From Gilliamella sp. N-G2 (GTDB taxonomy: Bacteria; Pseudomonadota; Gammaproteobacteria; Enterobacterales; Orbaceae): DNA of 51,735 bases. The notes below the pieces were generated by a model. That model was given only the letters and a program-made list of their open reading frames with translations. It had not been told where the DNA came from and did no database searches. The position numbers were made by a program, and so were the translations under genes. How positions within the stretch are numbered: the stretch's first letter is position 1; each line of letters begins with the position of its first letter. Of the stretch, positions 1 to 9,221 are shown one piece after another. Location of the stretch: positions 1 through 51,735 of the forward strand of contig NZ_NAST01000017.1 of NCBI RefSeq assembly GCF_002142215.1, given 5' to 3'.

Positions 1-173
1 TAAAGATATTTTTTTTTGTTATTTATCATTATGTTACAATAAGAAAAAATTGAACTAAATATTAATTTTTTTATAGTTTATTGAAAAATATTATTATTTA
101 CTAAGCTAAATTAAATAAAAATCTCAATTTTTAAGCTAATAAATTTATCATAATTTTATTTATGACAAATTTA
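1..173. other. AT-rich left edge, no gene seen
   Basis: This stretch lies downstream of the purF stop codon and is very AT-rich. I see no open frame of useful length, no strong hairpin and no RNA gene. In many gammaproteobacteria ubiX follows purF, but it is not within this window. Confidence 0.5.
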
Positions 174-1691
174 TTATTGTCCTTCATTATAAATTTCGAG
201 ATTTTCAGATTCTCTAATTGATAAAGATGATTTACTTTCAGCTCTGTGATGTTCAAGAGTATCAAAATAGTTATCATCAATTCCTTCAGTAACGTATTTC
301 CCATCGAAAACAGAACATTCTAAATGGTGAATACGAGGATTTTGTTCTCTAATACAATCTATTAAATCTGAAAGATCTTGAAATATTAATTTATCAGCTC
401 CAATTTCTTTTGCAATTTGTTCAACAGAACGATTATATGCAATTAGTTCGCTGGCCACTGGCATATCAATACCATAAACATTAGGATGCCTGATTTCAGG
501 AGCGGCAGAAGCTAAAAAGACTTTTTTAGCACCAACTGAACGCACCATTTCAAGTATTTTTTCTGATGTAGTTCCTCGTACAATAGAATCGTCGACTAAA
601 AGAACATTTTTACCTTCAAATTCAATACGATTAGCATTTAGTTTTCTTCTTACCGAAAGTTTTCGTTCTGCTTGTCCTGGCATAATAAAAGTACGTCCAA
701 CATATCGGTTTTTTACAAATCCTTGTCGATATGGTTTATTTAATATTCTGGCAATTTCAAGCGCGGCATCACACGATGTTTCAGGAATAGGAATTACCAC
801 ATCAATATCAATGTCTTTCCATTCCCTAGCAATTTTTTGACCTAATTTTTGGCCCATCAATATACGAGATTGGTATACTGAAACACCATTCATTAGTGAA
901 TCTGGACGAGCAAAATAAACATATTCAAAGATACAAGGATAATATTGAGGATTATTCGCACATTGCTTAGAGTAAAGTTGCCCATCTTGAGTAATATAGA
1001 TAGCTTCGCCCGGTTCTATATCACGCACAAATTCAAAATCGAGAATATCTAAGGCAACGCTTTCCGATGCAACCATATATTCTATTTTCTGATTATCAAT
1101 TACTTTTTTACCAATAACCAATGGTCGGATGCCAAATGGATCTCGAAAAGCAACCAGCCCATGACCAATTATCATTGCTACACAAGCATAAGCACCTTTA
1201 ATAATTTTATGAACTTGATGGACAGCACTAAATATATTATCTGCGGTTAATGGATAAGTCGGGAATTTATCAAGTTCACTGGCAAAAATATTAAGTAATA
1301 CTTCTGAATCTGAGCTAGTATTTATGTGACGTCTTGCTAATTCAAAAACCTTATCACGTAACTGATCAGTGTTAGTTAAATTACCATTATGAGCCAGTGC
1401 AATACCATACGGTGAGTTTACATAAAATGGTTGTGCTTCTGAAGGACTTGAGCTACCCGCAGTGGGATAGCGAATATGACCTATTCCTAAGTTACCTTGT
1501 AAACGCAACATATGATGTTCTTGAAATACATCTTTAACTAAACCATTTGCTTTACGTAAGCGAAAACGATTTTGCTCATCAATGGTCACAATTCCTGCAG
1601 CATCTTGCCCTCGATGCTGTAATACTGTTAAAGCATCATAAATAGATTGATTAACTGTACTGCATCCTACAATACCAACAACACCACACAT
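174..1691 (-). CDS. purF: Amidophosphoribosyltransferase PurF
   Basis: It catalyses the first committed step of de novo purine synthesis, transferring glutamine amide nitrogen to PRPP to give phosphoribosylamine, in the cytoplasm. The protein has 505 residues, the same as E. coli PurF. Met1 is followed by Cys2, the N-terminal nucleophile of the class II glutaminase domain, and the glutaminase motif GHIRYPTAG lies near residue 70. The PRPP-binding motif [14 protein letters not shown] lies around residues 360-380 in the C-terminal phosphoribosyltransferase domain. The start is fixed by the need for Cys2; a weak AAGG lies about 12 bases upstream. It is the last gene of the minus-strand accD-folC-dedD-cvpA-purF series, 18 bases after cvpA, an order conserved in enterobacteria. 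Confidence 0.98.
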   Translation of the reverse strand: MCGVVGIVGCSTVNQSIYDALTVLQHRGQDAAGIVTIDEQNRFRLRKANGLVKDVFQEHHMLRLQGNLGIGHIRYPTAGSSSPSEAQPFYVNSPYGIALAHNGNLTNTDQLRDKVFELARRHINTSSDSEVLLNIFASELDKFPTYPLTADNIFSAVHQVHKIIKGAYACVAMIIGHGLVAFRDPFGIRPLVIGKKVIDNQKIEYMVASESVALDILDFEFVRDIEPGEAIYITQDGQLYSKQCANNPQYYPCIFEYVYFARPDSLMNGVSVYQSRILMGQKLGQKIAREWKDIDIDVVIPIPETSCDAALEIARILNKPYRQGFVKNRYVGRTFIMPGQAERKLSVRRKLNANRIEFEGKNVLLVDDSIVRGTTSEKILEMVRSVGAKKVFLASAAPEIRHPNVYGIDMPVASELIAYNRSVEQIAKEIGADKLIFQDLSDLIDCIREQNPRIHHLECSVFDGKYVTEGIDDNYFDTLEHHRAESKSSLSIRESENLEIYNEGQ

Positions 1692-1709
1692 ACAATTATT
1701 ACCTTAAAG

Positions 1710-2198
1710 TTATTGAACTAAAAATGAAGACGACTGCTGTATAAAATCAAAAAACCAACGAATAATAAAATGAAAATGAGGGATTAATTGTGATTGCTTC
1801 CACTCTTGCGATTGAGATAATGGAGTAAAAGTATCGATAAAAAAGAGTACTAACGCAACAACTAAAATACCTCTTAATACACCAAAACATATACCTAACA
1901 CCCGATCTGTGCCTGAAAGACCTGTTTTTTGCACCAATTGTCCAATAATATAAGAAATAATGGCACACACAATTAGTGTAGAAATAAATAAAATCGCGAT
2001 AGCTACAGCAATACGAATTACATCACTATCAAAATAAGTTAAGTAACTAGTGATATACATGTAAAAACGACTTGCTATAAAAAAAGCCAGTACCCAACTA
2101 ATTAAGGATAATGCTTCTTTAACAAAACCTCTAACGATACTAATCAGTGCAGATAAAATAATCACACCAATAATTGCATAATCAACCCAATTCATCAT
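1710..2198 (-). CDS. cvpA: CvpA family inner-membrane protein
   Basis: It is a 162-residue integral membrane protein of the CvpA (colicin V production) family, matching E. coli CvpA along its length, including the central KTGLSGTDRVLG loop and a C-terminal FFDFIQ-SSS segment. Four hydrophobic segments are visible. The biochemical role is not settled; E. coli CvpA is linked to colicin V secretion, envelope stress and bile tolerance. It sits directly before purF, as in E. coli, and may be cotranscribed with it. Two consecutive Met codons (2198 and 2195) are possible starts, and comparison with E. coli favours the second. Confidence 0.95.
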   Translation of the reverse strand: MMNWVDYAIIGVIILSALISIVRGFVKEALSLISWVLAFFIASRFYMYITSYLTYFDSDVIRIAVAIAILFISTLIVCAIISYIIGQLVQKTGLSGTDRVLGICFGVLRGILVVALVLFFIDTFTPLSQSQEWKQSQLIPHFHFIIRWFFDFIQQSSSFLVQ

Positions 2199-2259
2199 AA
2201 TAACTCACAATTTTATATTTATATCTAATGTTTATACTCATTAAAGAATAAAATAATTT

Positions 2260-2838
2260 TTAATTAGTAACAATCACACCTTTTAATTTCGTTAAATTAT
2301 TTAAGTTGCTAATTAACTGCTCTGCTTGCTCTTTTTTTGCATAGGGACCTACCTGTAATTTTATTAATTGATTTGGCGCAGAATTGTTTGGAATAATTCT
2401 AACGTTATAATTATTTAATCTTAGTAAGGCAACTAATTCTTCAATTTTTTTCTTGTTTTTCAAAGCCCCAAGTTGAATCATATAGGATTTATCTGTTTGT
2501 TCAGAATTAGTAATAGAAGAAGCAAAATTGTCTTCAACTGTATCTGGTAAAGCCAAAGGACTAGTATATTGCTCAGAATCAGGTGTATAAGATTGTTCAA
2601 ATCCATTATTGTTGGAACTTTCATTAATAGTTAACTCACTTTGTGATGTGATCACTTTATTTTGCTTATTAACTACTTCTGGCTGTAAAATAGGAATTGT
2701 AGGTGTCTGTAAATTAGATTTATCAGTAATTATATTAGGCGCAACTATAGCAACGATTAATAGCAATGTAGCAAAACCGACTAATTGGTTTCTAACTTTA
2801 TTTGAAGTAGTTTTGTTCTTCTCTCGATTAGTATCCAT
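2260..2838 (-). CDS. dedD: DedD-like SPOR-domain cell-division protein
   Basis: It is a bitopic inner-membrane protein with a C-terminal SPOR domain that binds denuded septal peptidoglycan and helps constriction. It has a short basic cytoplasmic N-terminus, one membrane helix at about residues 17-38, a low-complexity Ser/Asn/Gln-rich periplasmic linker, and a SPOR domain from about residue 115 to the end (YMIQLGALKN ... KLQVGPYAKKEQAEQ). At 192 residues it is a little shorter than E. coli DedD (about 220). The position between folC and cvpA is the same as in E. coli, which supports dedD over other SPOR proteins such as DamX, FtsN or RlpA. Confidence 0.93.
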   Translation of the reverse strand: MDTNREKNKTTSNKVRNQLVGFATLLLIVAIVAPNIITDKSNLQTPTIPILQPEVVNKQNKVITSQSELTINESSNNNGFEQSYTPDSEQYTSPLALPDTVEDNFASSITNSEQTDKSYMIQLGALKNKKKIEELVALLRLNNYNVRIIPNNSAPNQLIKLQVGPYAKKEQAEQLISNLNNLTKLKGVIVTN

Positions 2839-2850
2839 GATTACATTTGC

Positions 2851-4122
2851 CTAGTAGCCCAATTTACCTAAAATAGCAGATACAGTATAAAATGAACCAC
2901 AAACGACAATAATATCATCTTCTTTTGCATCTTTTATGGCTTTTTGATATGCATCAGCAACCGATTCAAACGTCGTTATATTTTTCACTTTATTATCTTG
3001 TAAATATTGGTGTAATATTTTAGCATCACATCCACGTTCGCCATAAAGTGAAGCACAATACCATTGATCAGCCTTTAGAATAGATAAAGTACTTCTAATA
3101 TCTTTATCTTTAAGCATACCAATCACAAGTCTTACTTTATCAATATTAGGTTGGCTCTTTTTTAATAACTCAATTTGGTGAGCTAAATAGTTGGCGGCAT
3201 GGGGATTATGTGCAACATCAACAATCACAATTGGTGATGTTTGTATTATTTGAAAACGTCCAATTAAACTTGTGTTTTTAAGACCATTTATTATTTGACT
3301 CTGATTTACTGAAAGAGAAGAATAACTTAGTGCTGCAACTGCAGTAGCGGCATTAGCTAAAGGTACATAAGGTATAGGTAATTTATTAAACTGCTTTAGC
3401 GGAGAAACAAATTGCCATAATGAATTATCTATTTGTTGATAAGACCAATCTTTATTTACTGCATAAATAGGACAATTCACAGTTTTAGCAACATCTAAAA
3501 TAGATGAAGGTATTTCTGGTTCGCCAACAACAGCTATACTTTTTGGTTTAAATATACCCGCTTTTTCCCGACCAATACTTTCTCTAGTATTACCCAAATA
3601 TTCAACATGATCGATTCCGATTGTGGTGATAATTGCCATATCAGCATCGATAATATTGGTGGCATCAAGTCTTCCACCTAAACCAACTTCTAAAATGACG
3701 ACATCTAATTGTGCATATTTAAACTGATATAACGCAGCTAATGTTGCATATTCAAAATAGGTTAAAGAAATATTTCCACGTACTTTTTCAATTTCGACAA
3801 ATGCATCAACTGTATCTTGTTCTTTTGACTCTTGATTATTTATTCTAACTCGTTCAGTAAAACGCAATAAATGAGGAGAACTATAAACCCCAACACTATT
3901 ATTAGCTGCAAGTAATATCATCTCTAGTGCACGACAAGTCGTCCCTTTACCATTAGTTCCCGCTACCGTAAAAACATAAGGTGCAGGTTTCAAAAGATCA
4001 AGTCGTTCTGCGACTGATTTAACACGATCAAGCCCTAAATCAATAGTCGTAGGATGTAATTGCTCCAAATAACAAAGCCATGTCCCAAGATCAGACCCGG
4101 CATCAGGGGTTTTAATTTGCAT
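2851..4122 (-). CDS. folC: Bifunctional dihydrofolate/folylpolyglutamate synthase FolC
   Basis: It joins L-glutamate to dihydropteroate to make dihydrofolate and then extends the polyglutamate tail of tetrahydrofolates, both ATP-dependent, in the cytoplasm. The Mur-ligase-type P-loop VAGTNGKGTT is near residue 55. The mid-domain motifs EVGLGGRLDATN and TTIGIDHVEYLGNT follow, and VDVAHNPHAA lies in the C-terminal domain. At 423 residues it matches E. coli FolC (422). The stop lies 12 bases before dedD, and the ATG starts 6 bases after the accD stop, so it is probably translated from the accD mRNA. Confidence 0.97.
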   Translation of the reverse strand: MQIKTPDAGSDLGTWLCYLEQLHPTTIDLGLDRVKSVAERLDLLKPAPYVFTVAGTNGKGTTCRALEMILLAANNSVGVYSSPHLLRFTERVRINNQESKEQDTVDAFVEIEKVRGNISLTYFEYATLAALYQFKYAQLDVVILEVGLGGRLDATNIIDADMAIITTIGIDHVEYLGNTRESIGREKAGIFKPKSIAVVGEPEIPSSILDVAKTVNCPIYAVNKDWSYQQIDNSLWQFVSPLKQFNKLPIPYVPLANAATAVAALSYSSLSVNQSQIINGLKNTSLIGRFQIIQTSPIVIVDVAHNPHAANYLAHQIELLKKSQPNIDKVRLVIGMLKDKDIRSTLSILKADQWYCASLYGERGCDAKILHQYLQDNKVKNITTFESVADAYQKAIKDAKEDDIIVVCGSFYTVSAILGKLGY

Positions 4123-4128
4123 GATTAA

Positions 4129-5019
4129 TTAAATAGTCTCATCATTAACGCTAGGATCAATTGAAACAGGTAATTTCATTAATTTAGCTAATAAAGCTGC
4201 AATCTTGGTACGCATATCTCGGCGATGAATAATCATGTCAATTGCACCTTTTTCGAGTAAAAATTCACTTCGTTGAAATCCTTCAGGTAATGTTTCACGT
4301 ACAGTTTGTTGAATTACTCTAGGACCAGCAAAACCAATTAATGCTTTAGGTTCAGCAATATTGATATCACCTAACATCGCTAAACTAGCTGATACACCAC
4401 CCATTGTTGGATCTGTCATTACAGAAATATACGGTAAACCTTCATCTTGCATTTTAGCTAAGATAGCACTAGTTTTTGCCATTTGCATTAATGAAAATAA
4501 TGCTTCTTGCATTCGAGCCCCACCACTAGTTGAAAAACAGATTAATGGGCATTTATCTTCAATTGCCTGTTCAGCAGCTCGAGTAAATAAAGCACCAACC
4601 ACAGACGACATTGAACCACCAATAAAAGCAAATTCAAAGCAAGCTACCACAACAGGAATACCCAATAGTGTTCCTTTCATTACAACCATAGCTTCTTTTT
4701 CATGTGTTTCTTTTTGTGCAGCAGTTAAACGATCTTTGTACTTTTTAGTATCTTTAAATTTTAAAATATCTTTAGGAGCAAGTTCTGAACCTATCTCTAC
4801 ATCAGAACCGTCATCTAAAAAACGATATAAACGAACACGGGCAGGAATATGCATATGATGATCGCACTTTGGACAAACTTCTAAATTACGATCAAGTTCT
4901 GCTTGATAAATAACCTGCTCACAATTACTACATTTAGTCCATACACCACCAGGAATATTCGCTTTTTTATGATCTGACGATATATTATTTTTACTCAGAA
5001 TTTTTTCAATCCAGCTCAT
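4129..5019 (-). CDS. accD: Acetyl-CoA carboxylase carboxyltransferase subunit beta AccD
   Basis: It is the beta half of the carboxyltransferase that moves CO2 from carboxybiotin to acetyl-CoA to form malonyl-CoA, the first step of fatty-acid synthesis; it pairs with AccA. The N-terminal zinc ribbon has Cys30, Cys33, Cys49 and Cys52. The crotonase-fold core contains [25 protein letters not shown] and [18 protein letters not shown] chose the ATG at 5019, giving MSWIEKIL, 296 residues, because the E. coli protein begins the same way and GAGAG lies 9 bases upstream. A longer frame starts at 5049 but would cover that ribosome-binding site. It is the first gene of the accD-purF series. Confidence 0.97.
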   Translation of the reverse strand: MSWIEKILSKNNISSDHKKANIPGGVWTKCSNCEQVIYQAELDRNLEVCPKCDHHMHIPARVRLYRFLDDGSDVEIGSELAPKDILKFKDTKKYKDRLTAAQKETHEKEAMVVMKGTLLGIPVVVACFEFAFIGGSMSSVVGALFTRAAEQAIEDKCPLICFSTSGGARMQEALFSLMQMAKTSAILAKMQDEGLPYISVMTDPTMGGVSASLAMLGDINIAEPKALIGFAGPRVIQQTVRETLPEGFQRSEFLLEKGAIDMIIHRRDMRTKIAALLAKLMKLPVSIDPSVNDETI

Positions 5020-5326
5020 TATAATTCTCTCATTCGGTACTCTTTTCAATTAACGCCATATTGTATAATACTTTACAATAATACTTAATAGTTGTTTTTA
5101 TTTTTATCGCAATTTGAAGCAAAGCAAATGAATTTATCATTAGTTTTCAAAAATATCATTAATTCATACTTTAAAAAATTTGATCTAAAATAACCGCAAA
5201 TAGGTATGGTTGATATTCAAACTTAACATTTTCCAATAAAAATATAATTAATATGACCTAAAAAAATTATTGGTATATAATTAGCATATTATTGTTTTTC
5301 ATTTTTTCAGAAATAAGGGGTTATAG
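5020..5326. other. Divergent intergenic region accD / tmaR
   Basis: About 300 AT-rich bases separate the divergent accD and tmaR starts. The tmaR side holds a recognisable promoter, listed separately. On the accD side several TATTAT/TATACA-like hexamers occur but none pairs convincingly with a -35 box. I see no open frame and no RNA-like structure. Confidence 0.6.
5253..5281 (+). promoter_or_regulatory. Predicted sigma-70 promoter of tmaR
   Basis: A perfect -10 TATAAT at 5276-5281 is preceded, after 17 bases, by ATGACC at 5253-5258, which matches TTGACA at four of six positions. The transcript would have a leader of about 40 bases ending in an AAGGGG ribosome-binding site before the ATG at 5327. 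Confidence 0.55.
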
Positions 5327-5647
5327 ATGGACAAGGAAAAATCAGCCGCACCATCATTTCAAGATGTTCTTGAATACATTCGTTTGTCACGCCGTTTAAA
5401 CAAATTAAAACGCGAGATTTCAGATAATGAGAAGAAAATTCGTGACAATCAAAAACGCGTATTATTACTTGAAAATTTAAGTGATTATATTAAACCTGAT
5501 ATGACTTACGATGAGCTACAAGCTATTATTGCTAACATGAAAAGTGATTACGATGATCGTGTTGATGATTACATTATCAAAAATGCTGAAATCTCTAAAG
5601 AACGACGCGAAATCAGTAAAAAAATGCGTGGTTATCGTTCTAATTAA
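5327..5647 (+). CDS. tmaR: TmaR (YeeX, DUF496) polar PTS regulator
   Basis: The protein has 106 residues and is nearly collinear with E. coli TmaR (YeeX), sharing [21 protein letters not shown] and [12 protein letters not shown]. In E. coli TmaR clusters at a cell pole and sequesters PTS enzyme I, controlling sugar uptake. The tyrosine whose phosphorylation controls clustering there (Tyr72) aligns with Tyr75 here. The sequence is charged and heptad-like, consistent with an extended coiled coil. It has a strong AAGGGG ribosome-binding site, stands alone as a single-gene unit and is followed by a strong terminator. A sugar-fermenting gut bacterium would make sense as host, but that is inference. 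Confidence 0.93.
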   Translation: MDKEKSAAPSFQDVLEYIRLSRRLNKLKREISDNEKKIRDNQKRVLLLENLSDYIKPDMTYDELQAIIANMKSDYDDRVDDYIIKNAEISKERREISKKMRGYRSN

Positions 5648-5656
5648 TTTCTTTTA

Positions 5657-5688
5657 AATAATACCCTCATGAAAAGGGTATTATTTTT
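5657..5688 (+). terminator. Rho-independent terminator of tmaR
   Basis: A perfect 10-bp stem (AATAATACCC at 5657-5666 with GGGTATTATT at 5676-5685) closes a 9-base loop and runs directly into a T tract, 10 bases after the tmaR stop. On the other strand the stem is not followed by T residues, so it mainly serves the plus strand. Confidence 0.85.
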
Positions 5689-5695
5689 AAAATAA

Positions 5696-6016
5696 CTAAC
5701 CGCCAGCAAGTTTAACCTTAAATCCTCTATCTTCTATTAATGCTTTTAATAGATCACGTTTATCACCTTGAATTTCAATTTTCCTATTCTTAACCGAACC
5801 GCCACAACCACAACGCTTTTTAAGATCGGCAGCTAATTTCTGTAATTGGCAATCATCTAAGTCAAAACCTTCAATCACACAAACCCCCTTCCCTTTTCGG
5901 CCCAATGTCTGACGTGAAATACGAATAATACCATCACCTTTAGGATGAGGCTTAGTGTTTTTTTCAGGCATTATTCGACCTTGCTCAGTTGAATAAACAA
6001 TTGGATTATCTGACAT
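5696..6016 (-). CDS. yciH: SUI1/eIF1-family translation factor YciH
   Basis: This 106-residue protein belongs to the SUI1/eIF1 family. Its C-terminal half carries the typical RQTLGRKGKGVCVIEGF and CGCGGSVKN-KIEIQGD motifs. E. coli YciH binds the 30S subunit and is proposed to monitor initiation accuracy and repress translation under stress. I chose the ATG at 6016 (MSDNPIVYS) because it matches the family N-terminus and lies one base after the pyrF stop (TAG-T-ATG), an arrangement that implies translational coupling. Longer upstream in-frame codons lie inside pyrF and have no family support. Confidence 0.94.
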   Translation of the reverse strand: MSDNPIVYSTEQGRIMPEKNTKPHPKGDGIIRISRQTLGRKGKGVCVIEGFDLDDCQLQKLAADLKKRCGCGGSVKNRKIEIQGDKRDLLKALIEDRGFKVKLAGG

Positions 6017-6017
6017 A

Positions 6018-6725
6018 CTATTTGCTCTTAGATGAATCAAGTGTCGATAAAATAGCTTGTAATGCTTTGCTTGGATCTTCTGCTTGAGTAATTGGACGAC
6101 CAATAACTAAATAATCTGCACCCGCAGCTTGCGCCCGTTGTGGAGTCATAATTCGTCGCTGATCATCAGGAGTAGAACCGGCAGGACGAATACCAGGTGT
6201 AACCAATTTAAAATCACTACCAAGTCGTGTTCTAAAACTCTGTACTTCTTTAGCAGAACAAACTACACCATCAAGACCGCAGTTTTTGGCCAATAATGCT
6301 AAACGCGTTGCTTGTTCTAATGGCGAAACTTCAATACCAATTTCTTTAAGATCTGAAGATTCCATACTCGTTAGTACGGTGACCGCAATTAACAAAGGTG
6401 CATCTTTTCCATATTGATAAAGTGCATCTTTTGCAGCTTCCATCATGCGAACACCACCACTAGCATGGATATTTGTCATCCAAACACCTAAATCAGCAGC
6501 AGCAGCTACTGCTTTGGCTACCGTATTAGGAATATCATGAAATTTGAGATCTAAAAAAATATCGAAACCTTTTTGTTGTATCTGTTTAATAAAATCAGGA
6601 CCAGCATGAGTAAACAACTCTTTACCAATTTTAAGACGGCAATCTTTAGGTTCAACTTTATCTATAAAATTCCAAGCTGACTTTGTATTAGAAAAATCAA
6701 CAGCAACAATAATTGGAGAGAACAT
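6018..6725 (-). CDS. pyrF: Orotidine 5'-phosphate decarboxylase PyrF
   Basis: It catalyses the last step of UMP synthesis, decarboxylating OMP. The 235-residue TIM-barrel contains the family catalytic segment [12 protein letters not shown] near residue 65 (the Asp-Lys-Asp set), and the phosphate-gripper region [22 protein letters not shown] near 190, followed by [11 protein letters not shown]. Length matches E. coli PyrF (245). It is coupled to yciH downstream, as in E. coli. In E. coli lapAB lies upstream; here the envelope-acetylation set precedes it instead, 29 bases away. Confidence 0.97.
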   Translation of the reverse strand: MFSPIIVAVDFSNTKSAWNFIDKVEPKDCRLKIGKELFTHAGPDFIKQIQQKGFDIFLDLKFHDIPNTVAKAVAAAADLGVWMTNIHASGGVRMMEAAKDALYQYGKDAPLLIAVTVLTSMESSDLKEIGIEVSPLEQATRLALLAKNCGLDGVVCSAKEVQSFRTRLGSDFKLVTPGIRPAGSTPDDQRRIMTPQRAQAAGADYLVIGRPITQAEDPSKALQAILSTLDSSKSK

Positions 6726-6754
6726 AACTTAGTTATTCCTTTTAATTATAAATT

Positions 6755-7930
6755 TTAACTATTTTTATTAATAAATTCATTTAAATCAGCATAGAAAATA
6801 CGTGCACTTTCTTTATAACCTTGTAATGTTTGATGTACTAAATCTGGACGAGCAAGGCCTCTTATCCTCCAATCTTTAATAGAATGAGGTCCCCCCATAG
6901 CCAGTTGCCAATCCCAAAATAGCGTTTTCTCCGATTTAGCGACTTGCTTTTGGATACTCATCACTTTAGCAAAAGACTTTGGAAAACTCTTCTCATTTAA
7001 CATAGTATCTGGTGGTGTCATTAATAATATTACCGAATTAGGTGATGATTTACGAATTTGGCGAATATTTTTTACTAGATTTTTACGATAAGCATTTGCA
7101 TCTAAAGTTTCATCAAAACTTTCATTTGTACCATATTCAAGAATAATCAAGTCACTGTTTAATGATGACAATTCATTCAACCAGTCAGGACCCCATTTTT
7201 GCCATATGGTTTGTTTTGCGCCATTAGTTGCAATAGATGATACAATAACTCCTGATTGTTGAGAACGATTTAACCATATACCACCGATTTCAATATCATT
7301 AGTTGCTTTAATTGAAAAAGGTACTTTAGTAGTAAAAGATATAGTTTGCCATACATTACTTTTAGATGTGTAAGAAATATCTACTTTTTTATCATTTACA
7401 TCATAAATATTCAGCAAATTAGAAGCATTCTTCAAAGTTTTAAAAGTTAATTTTACATGCCATTCCTTATTACTAGCATTTCTAGGTATAACCTGTATAG
7501 CACCAACATCTTTAGTTGGTTTAGCAATAAATCCACCCATTGGAAAATCCAAGTTACTTAATGTACGACTACTTAATACATTCCAGTTTTTCGTTTTCCA
7601 ACTCACTGCTGCATGACTTTGACCTTTTATAGGAACAGGGGTAATCCATCCTATCCCTGCATTACCATATTTTTGTTGCATCAATAACCGAAATTCACCA
7701 GTAAAAAAATCTGCTGCTGAATGAGAATCTCCAAATTGAGTAATATTAACAATTTGATTACTGTTTTTATTATTAAACAATGAATTCAAGCGTTGAGAAA
7801 ATTGTTTTGCATTCGGGTCACCAAAGTCAACCACATTAGATTGTGTGCTCGTTTTACTTTCTGCGACACTACATCCAACAGAAACTATTAGAATTATTAT
7901 AGTTAGAATATACTTTAAAAATTTAATCAC
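6755..7930 (-). CDS. SGNH/GDSL-fold lipoprotein, PatB/Ape1-like
   Basis: The protein has 391 residues. The N-terminal signal sequence ends in a lipobox-like VSVGC (Cys20), so it is probably a periplasm-facing lipoprotein; Ser at -3 is unusual for a lipobox. All SGNH hydrolase signatures are visible: Ser69 in GDSH, Asn269 in GTNE, and Asp363/His366 in RPDLVH. Family members with GDSH next to an MBOAT gene include the peptidoglycan O-acetyltransferase PatB and the O-acetylesterase Ape1 of Neisseria and Campylobacter. It overlaps the preceding SGNH gene by 8 bases and follows the MBOAT gene in one minus-strand unit. Sequence alone cannot decide between transferase and esterase. The envelope O-acetylation role is inferred from fold and context. 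Confidence 0.75.
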   Translation of the reverse strand: MIKFLKYILTIIILIVSVGCSVAESKTSTQSNVVDFGDPNAKQFSQRLNSLFNNKNSNQIVNITQFGDSHSAADFFTGEFRLLMQQKYGNAGIGWITPVPIKGQSHAAVSWKTKNWNVLSSRTLSNLDFPMGGFIAKPTKDVGAIQVIPRNASNKEWHVKLTFKTLKNASNLLNIYDVNDKKVDISYTSKSNVWQTISFTTKVPFSIKATNDIEIGGIWLNRSQQSGVIVSSIATNGAKQTIWQKWGPDWLNELSSLNSDLIILEYGTNESFDETLDANAYRKNLVKNIRQIRKSSPNSVILLMTPPDTMLNEKSFPKSFAKVMSIQKQVAKSEKTLFWDWQLAMGGPHSIKDWRIRGLARPDLVHQTLQGYKESARIFYADLNEFINKNS

Positions 7931-9203
7931 TATCGTTGCCCTCTAATTCTTTAAAAGTGATTTTATCCATAATAGCTTTAGCTAAAATTTTTTGACCAGT
8001 AGGTGTAAAATGAACCCCATCATCAACCCTTACTTTTATTTTTTCTTTATCAGATTCAATAAAGCTATTAAATTTTTCATAAGTACAACCTAATAGTTGG
8101 TTAGTAGTTAAAAAATGTTGTTGTGTTTTTTCTATTTCGGACTGATATAACATATTTAAATATACCATTCCATCATTAAGTTTTGATTTTCGCATACAAG
8201 GAGCAGCAAGCCAAAGAACCTGAACACCATGTTCATAAGCACTATTTAAAATAGCTGCTATACGCAAACGGTATTGTTGTTCCCACAAGGGAGATTTGAA
8301 TTTAACATATTTAGAATACCCTTTTACAGGAAAATCCCAAGGGTCATTTGGCCCCAAAAATACTATAAGTAACTTAATAGAAGGATCTGTAATTAAAATA
8401 TCATTAATTGTTTTTGGCCAATTAAAAGCATTTGGATAGGTAAGTCCTGTACTTTGTTTACTAAGATCAATACTTTCTATTTTATATTGTTTGAATAACA
8501 TTTTTTTAACATATGGTGCAACACCTTGCATTAATGAATCACCCGCAAAAAAAACCTTATCATTTTCAGTTAAGACTATAGGTAATGGTTCATGTATTAA
8601 AGGTATATCATGTTTTAATACTTTTTGTGTATCAAGATCAGTTGATACAGTTACTTGATCCTTTACTGATTCATTCGTATTGTTACTTAATTGAGTAACT
8701 TCCTTATTATCTTGAATTGATTGAGTATGGATTTGTTCATGTTTATTGTTTTTTTTGATTTCAATAATATCTGGTTGTAAAAAAATTAATACATCTTTTC
8801 TCAATTGGATATTTGCGTCATTTAAATAGTTATTCTGCTCAATAATTGTGGCTGGTGCTCCTAATAAAATTTCATTCGAAGGTTCATCAAAATCTTCCCG
8901 AATAATTTCTTGAGTAACACTTCCTGAGTTTAAAAAATCGGAATGATAGGTTTGTTGCCAATAGATTAAAACTGATCTATGAAAAATTACAATTAGCGCA
9001 ATACCAGTAATAAATAATAGAATAAAAATATTTTTTGCCGAAAACGTAGCTTGATTATTTTGTAAAAAATCCAATTTTTCAGATTTTTTTTGAACTCTTT
9101 TAATGTTCTTTGTGGTGTTATTTTTTAACACTCGATTTTGCTTTTCAATCTTTTTTGGTCTGTTTTTTCTTCTGTTTTTCGATAATGTTTTTTTATATTT
9201 CAT
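7923..9203 (-). CDS. DUF459-like SGNH-hydrolase-fold membrane protein
   Basis: It is a 426-residue protein with a very Lys/Arg/Asn-rich cytoplasmic N-terminus (1-55), one membrane helix at about 58-80, a low-complexity linker (about 100-205) and a periplasmic SGNH domain. Catalytic positions are Ser223 in AGDSLMQG, Asn286 in GPNDPWDF, and Asp395/His398 in DDGVHFTPTG. The LTYPNAFNWP segment and GPND block resemble the DUF459 branch of the SGNH superfamily. It lies between an MBOAT gene (18 bases upstream) and a second SGNH gene (8-base overlap), so all three probably act on one envelope substrate by moving or removing acyl groups. The polymer is unknown; peptidoglycan and a surface glycan are both possible. 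Confidence 0.72.
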   Translation of the reverse strand: MKYKKTLSKNRRKNRPKKIEKQNRVLKNNTTKNIKRVQKKSEKLDFLQNNQATFSAKNIFILLFITGIALIVIFHRSVLIYWQQTYHSDFLNSGSVTQEIIREDFDEPSNEILLGAPATIIEQNNYLNDANIQLRKDVLIFLQPDIIEIKKNNKHEQIHTQSIQDNKEVTQLSNNTNESVKDQVTVSTDLDTQKVLKHDIPLIHEPLPIVLTENDKVFFAGDSLMQGVAPYVKKMLFKQYKIESIDLSKQSTGLTYPNAFNWPKTINDILITDPSIKLLIVFLGPNDPWDFPVKGYSKYVKFKSPLWEQQYRLRIAAILNSAYEHGVQVLWLAAPCMRKSKLNDGMVYLNMLYQSEIEKTQQHFLTTNQLLGCTYEKFNSFIESDKEKIKVRVDDGVHFTPTGQKILAKAIMDKITFKELEGNDSD

Positions 9204-9221
9204 TTTAATTTTTCATCATAA

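Noticed and set aside
4361-4858. Long open frame antisense to accD (165 codons)
   Set aside because: It lies fully within accD on the opposite strand and its composition mirrors accD codons; no start signal or protein family supports it.
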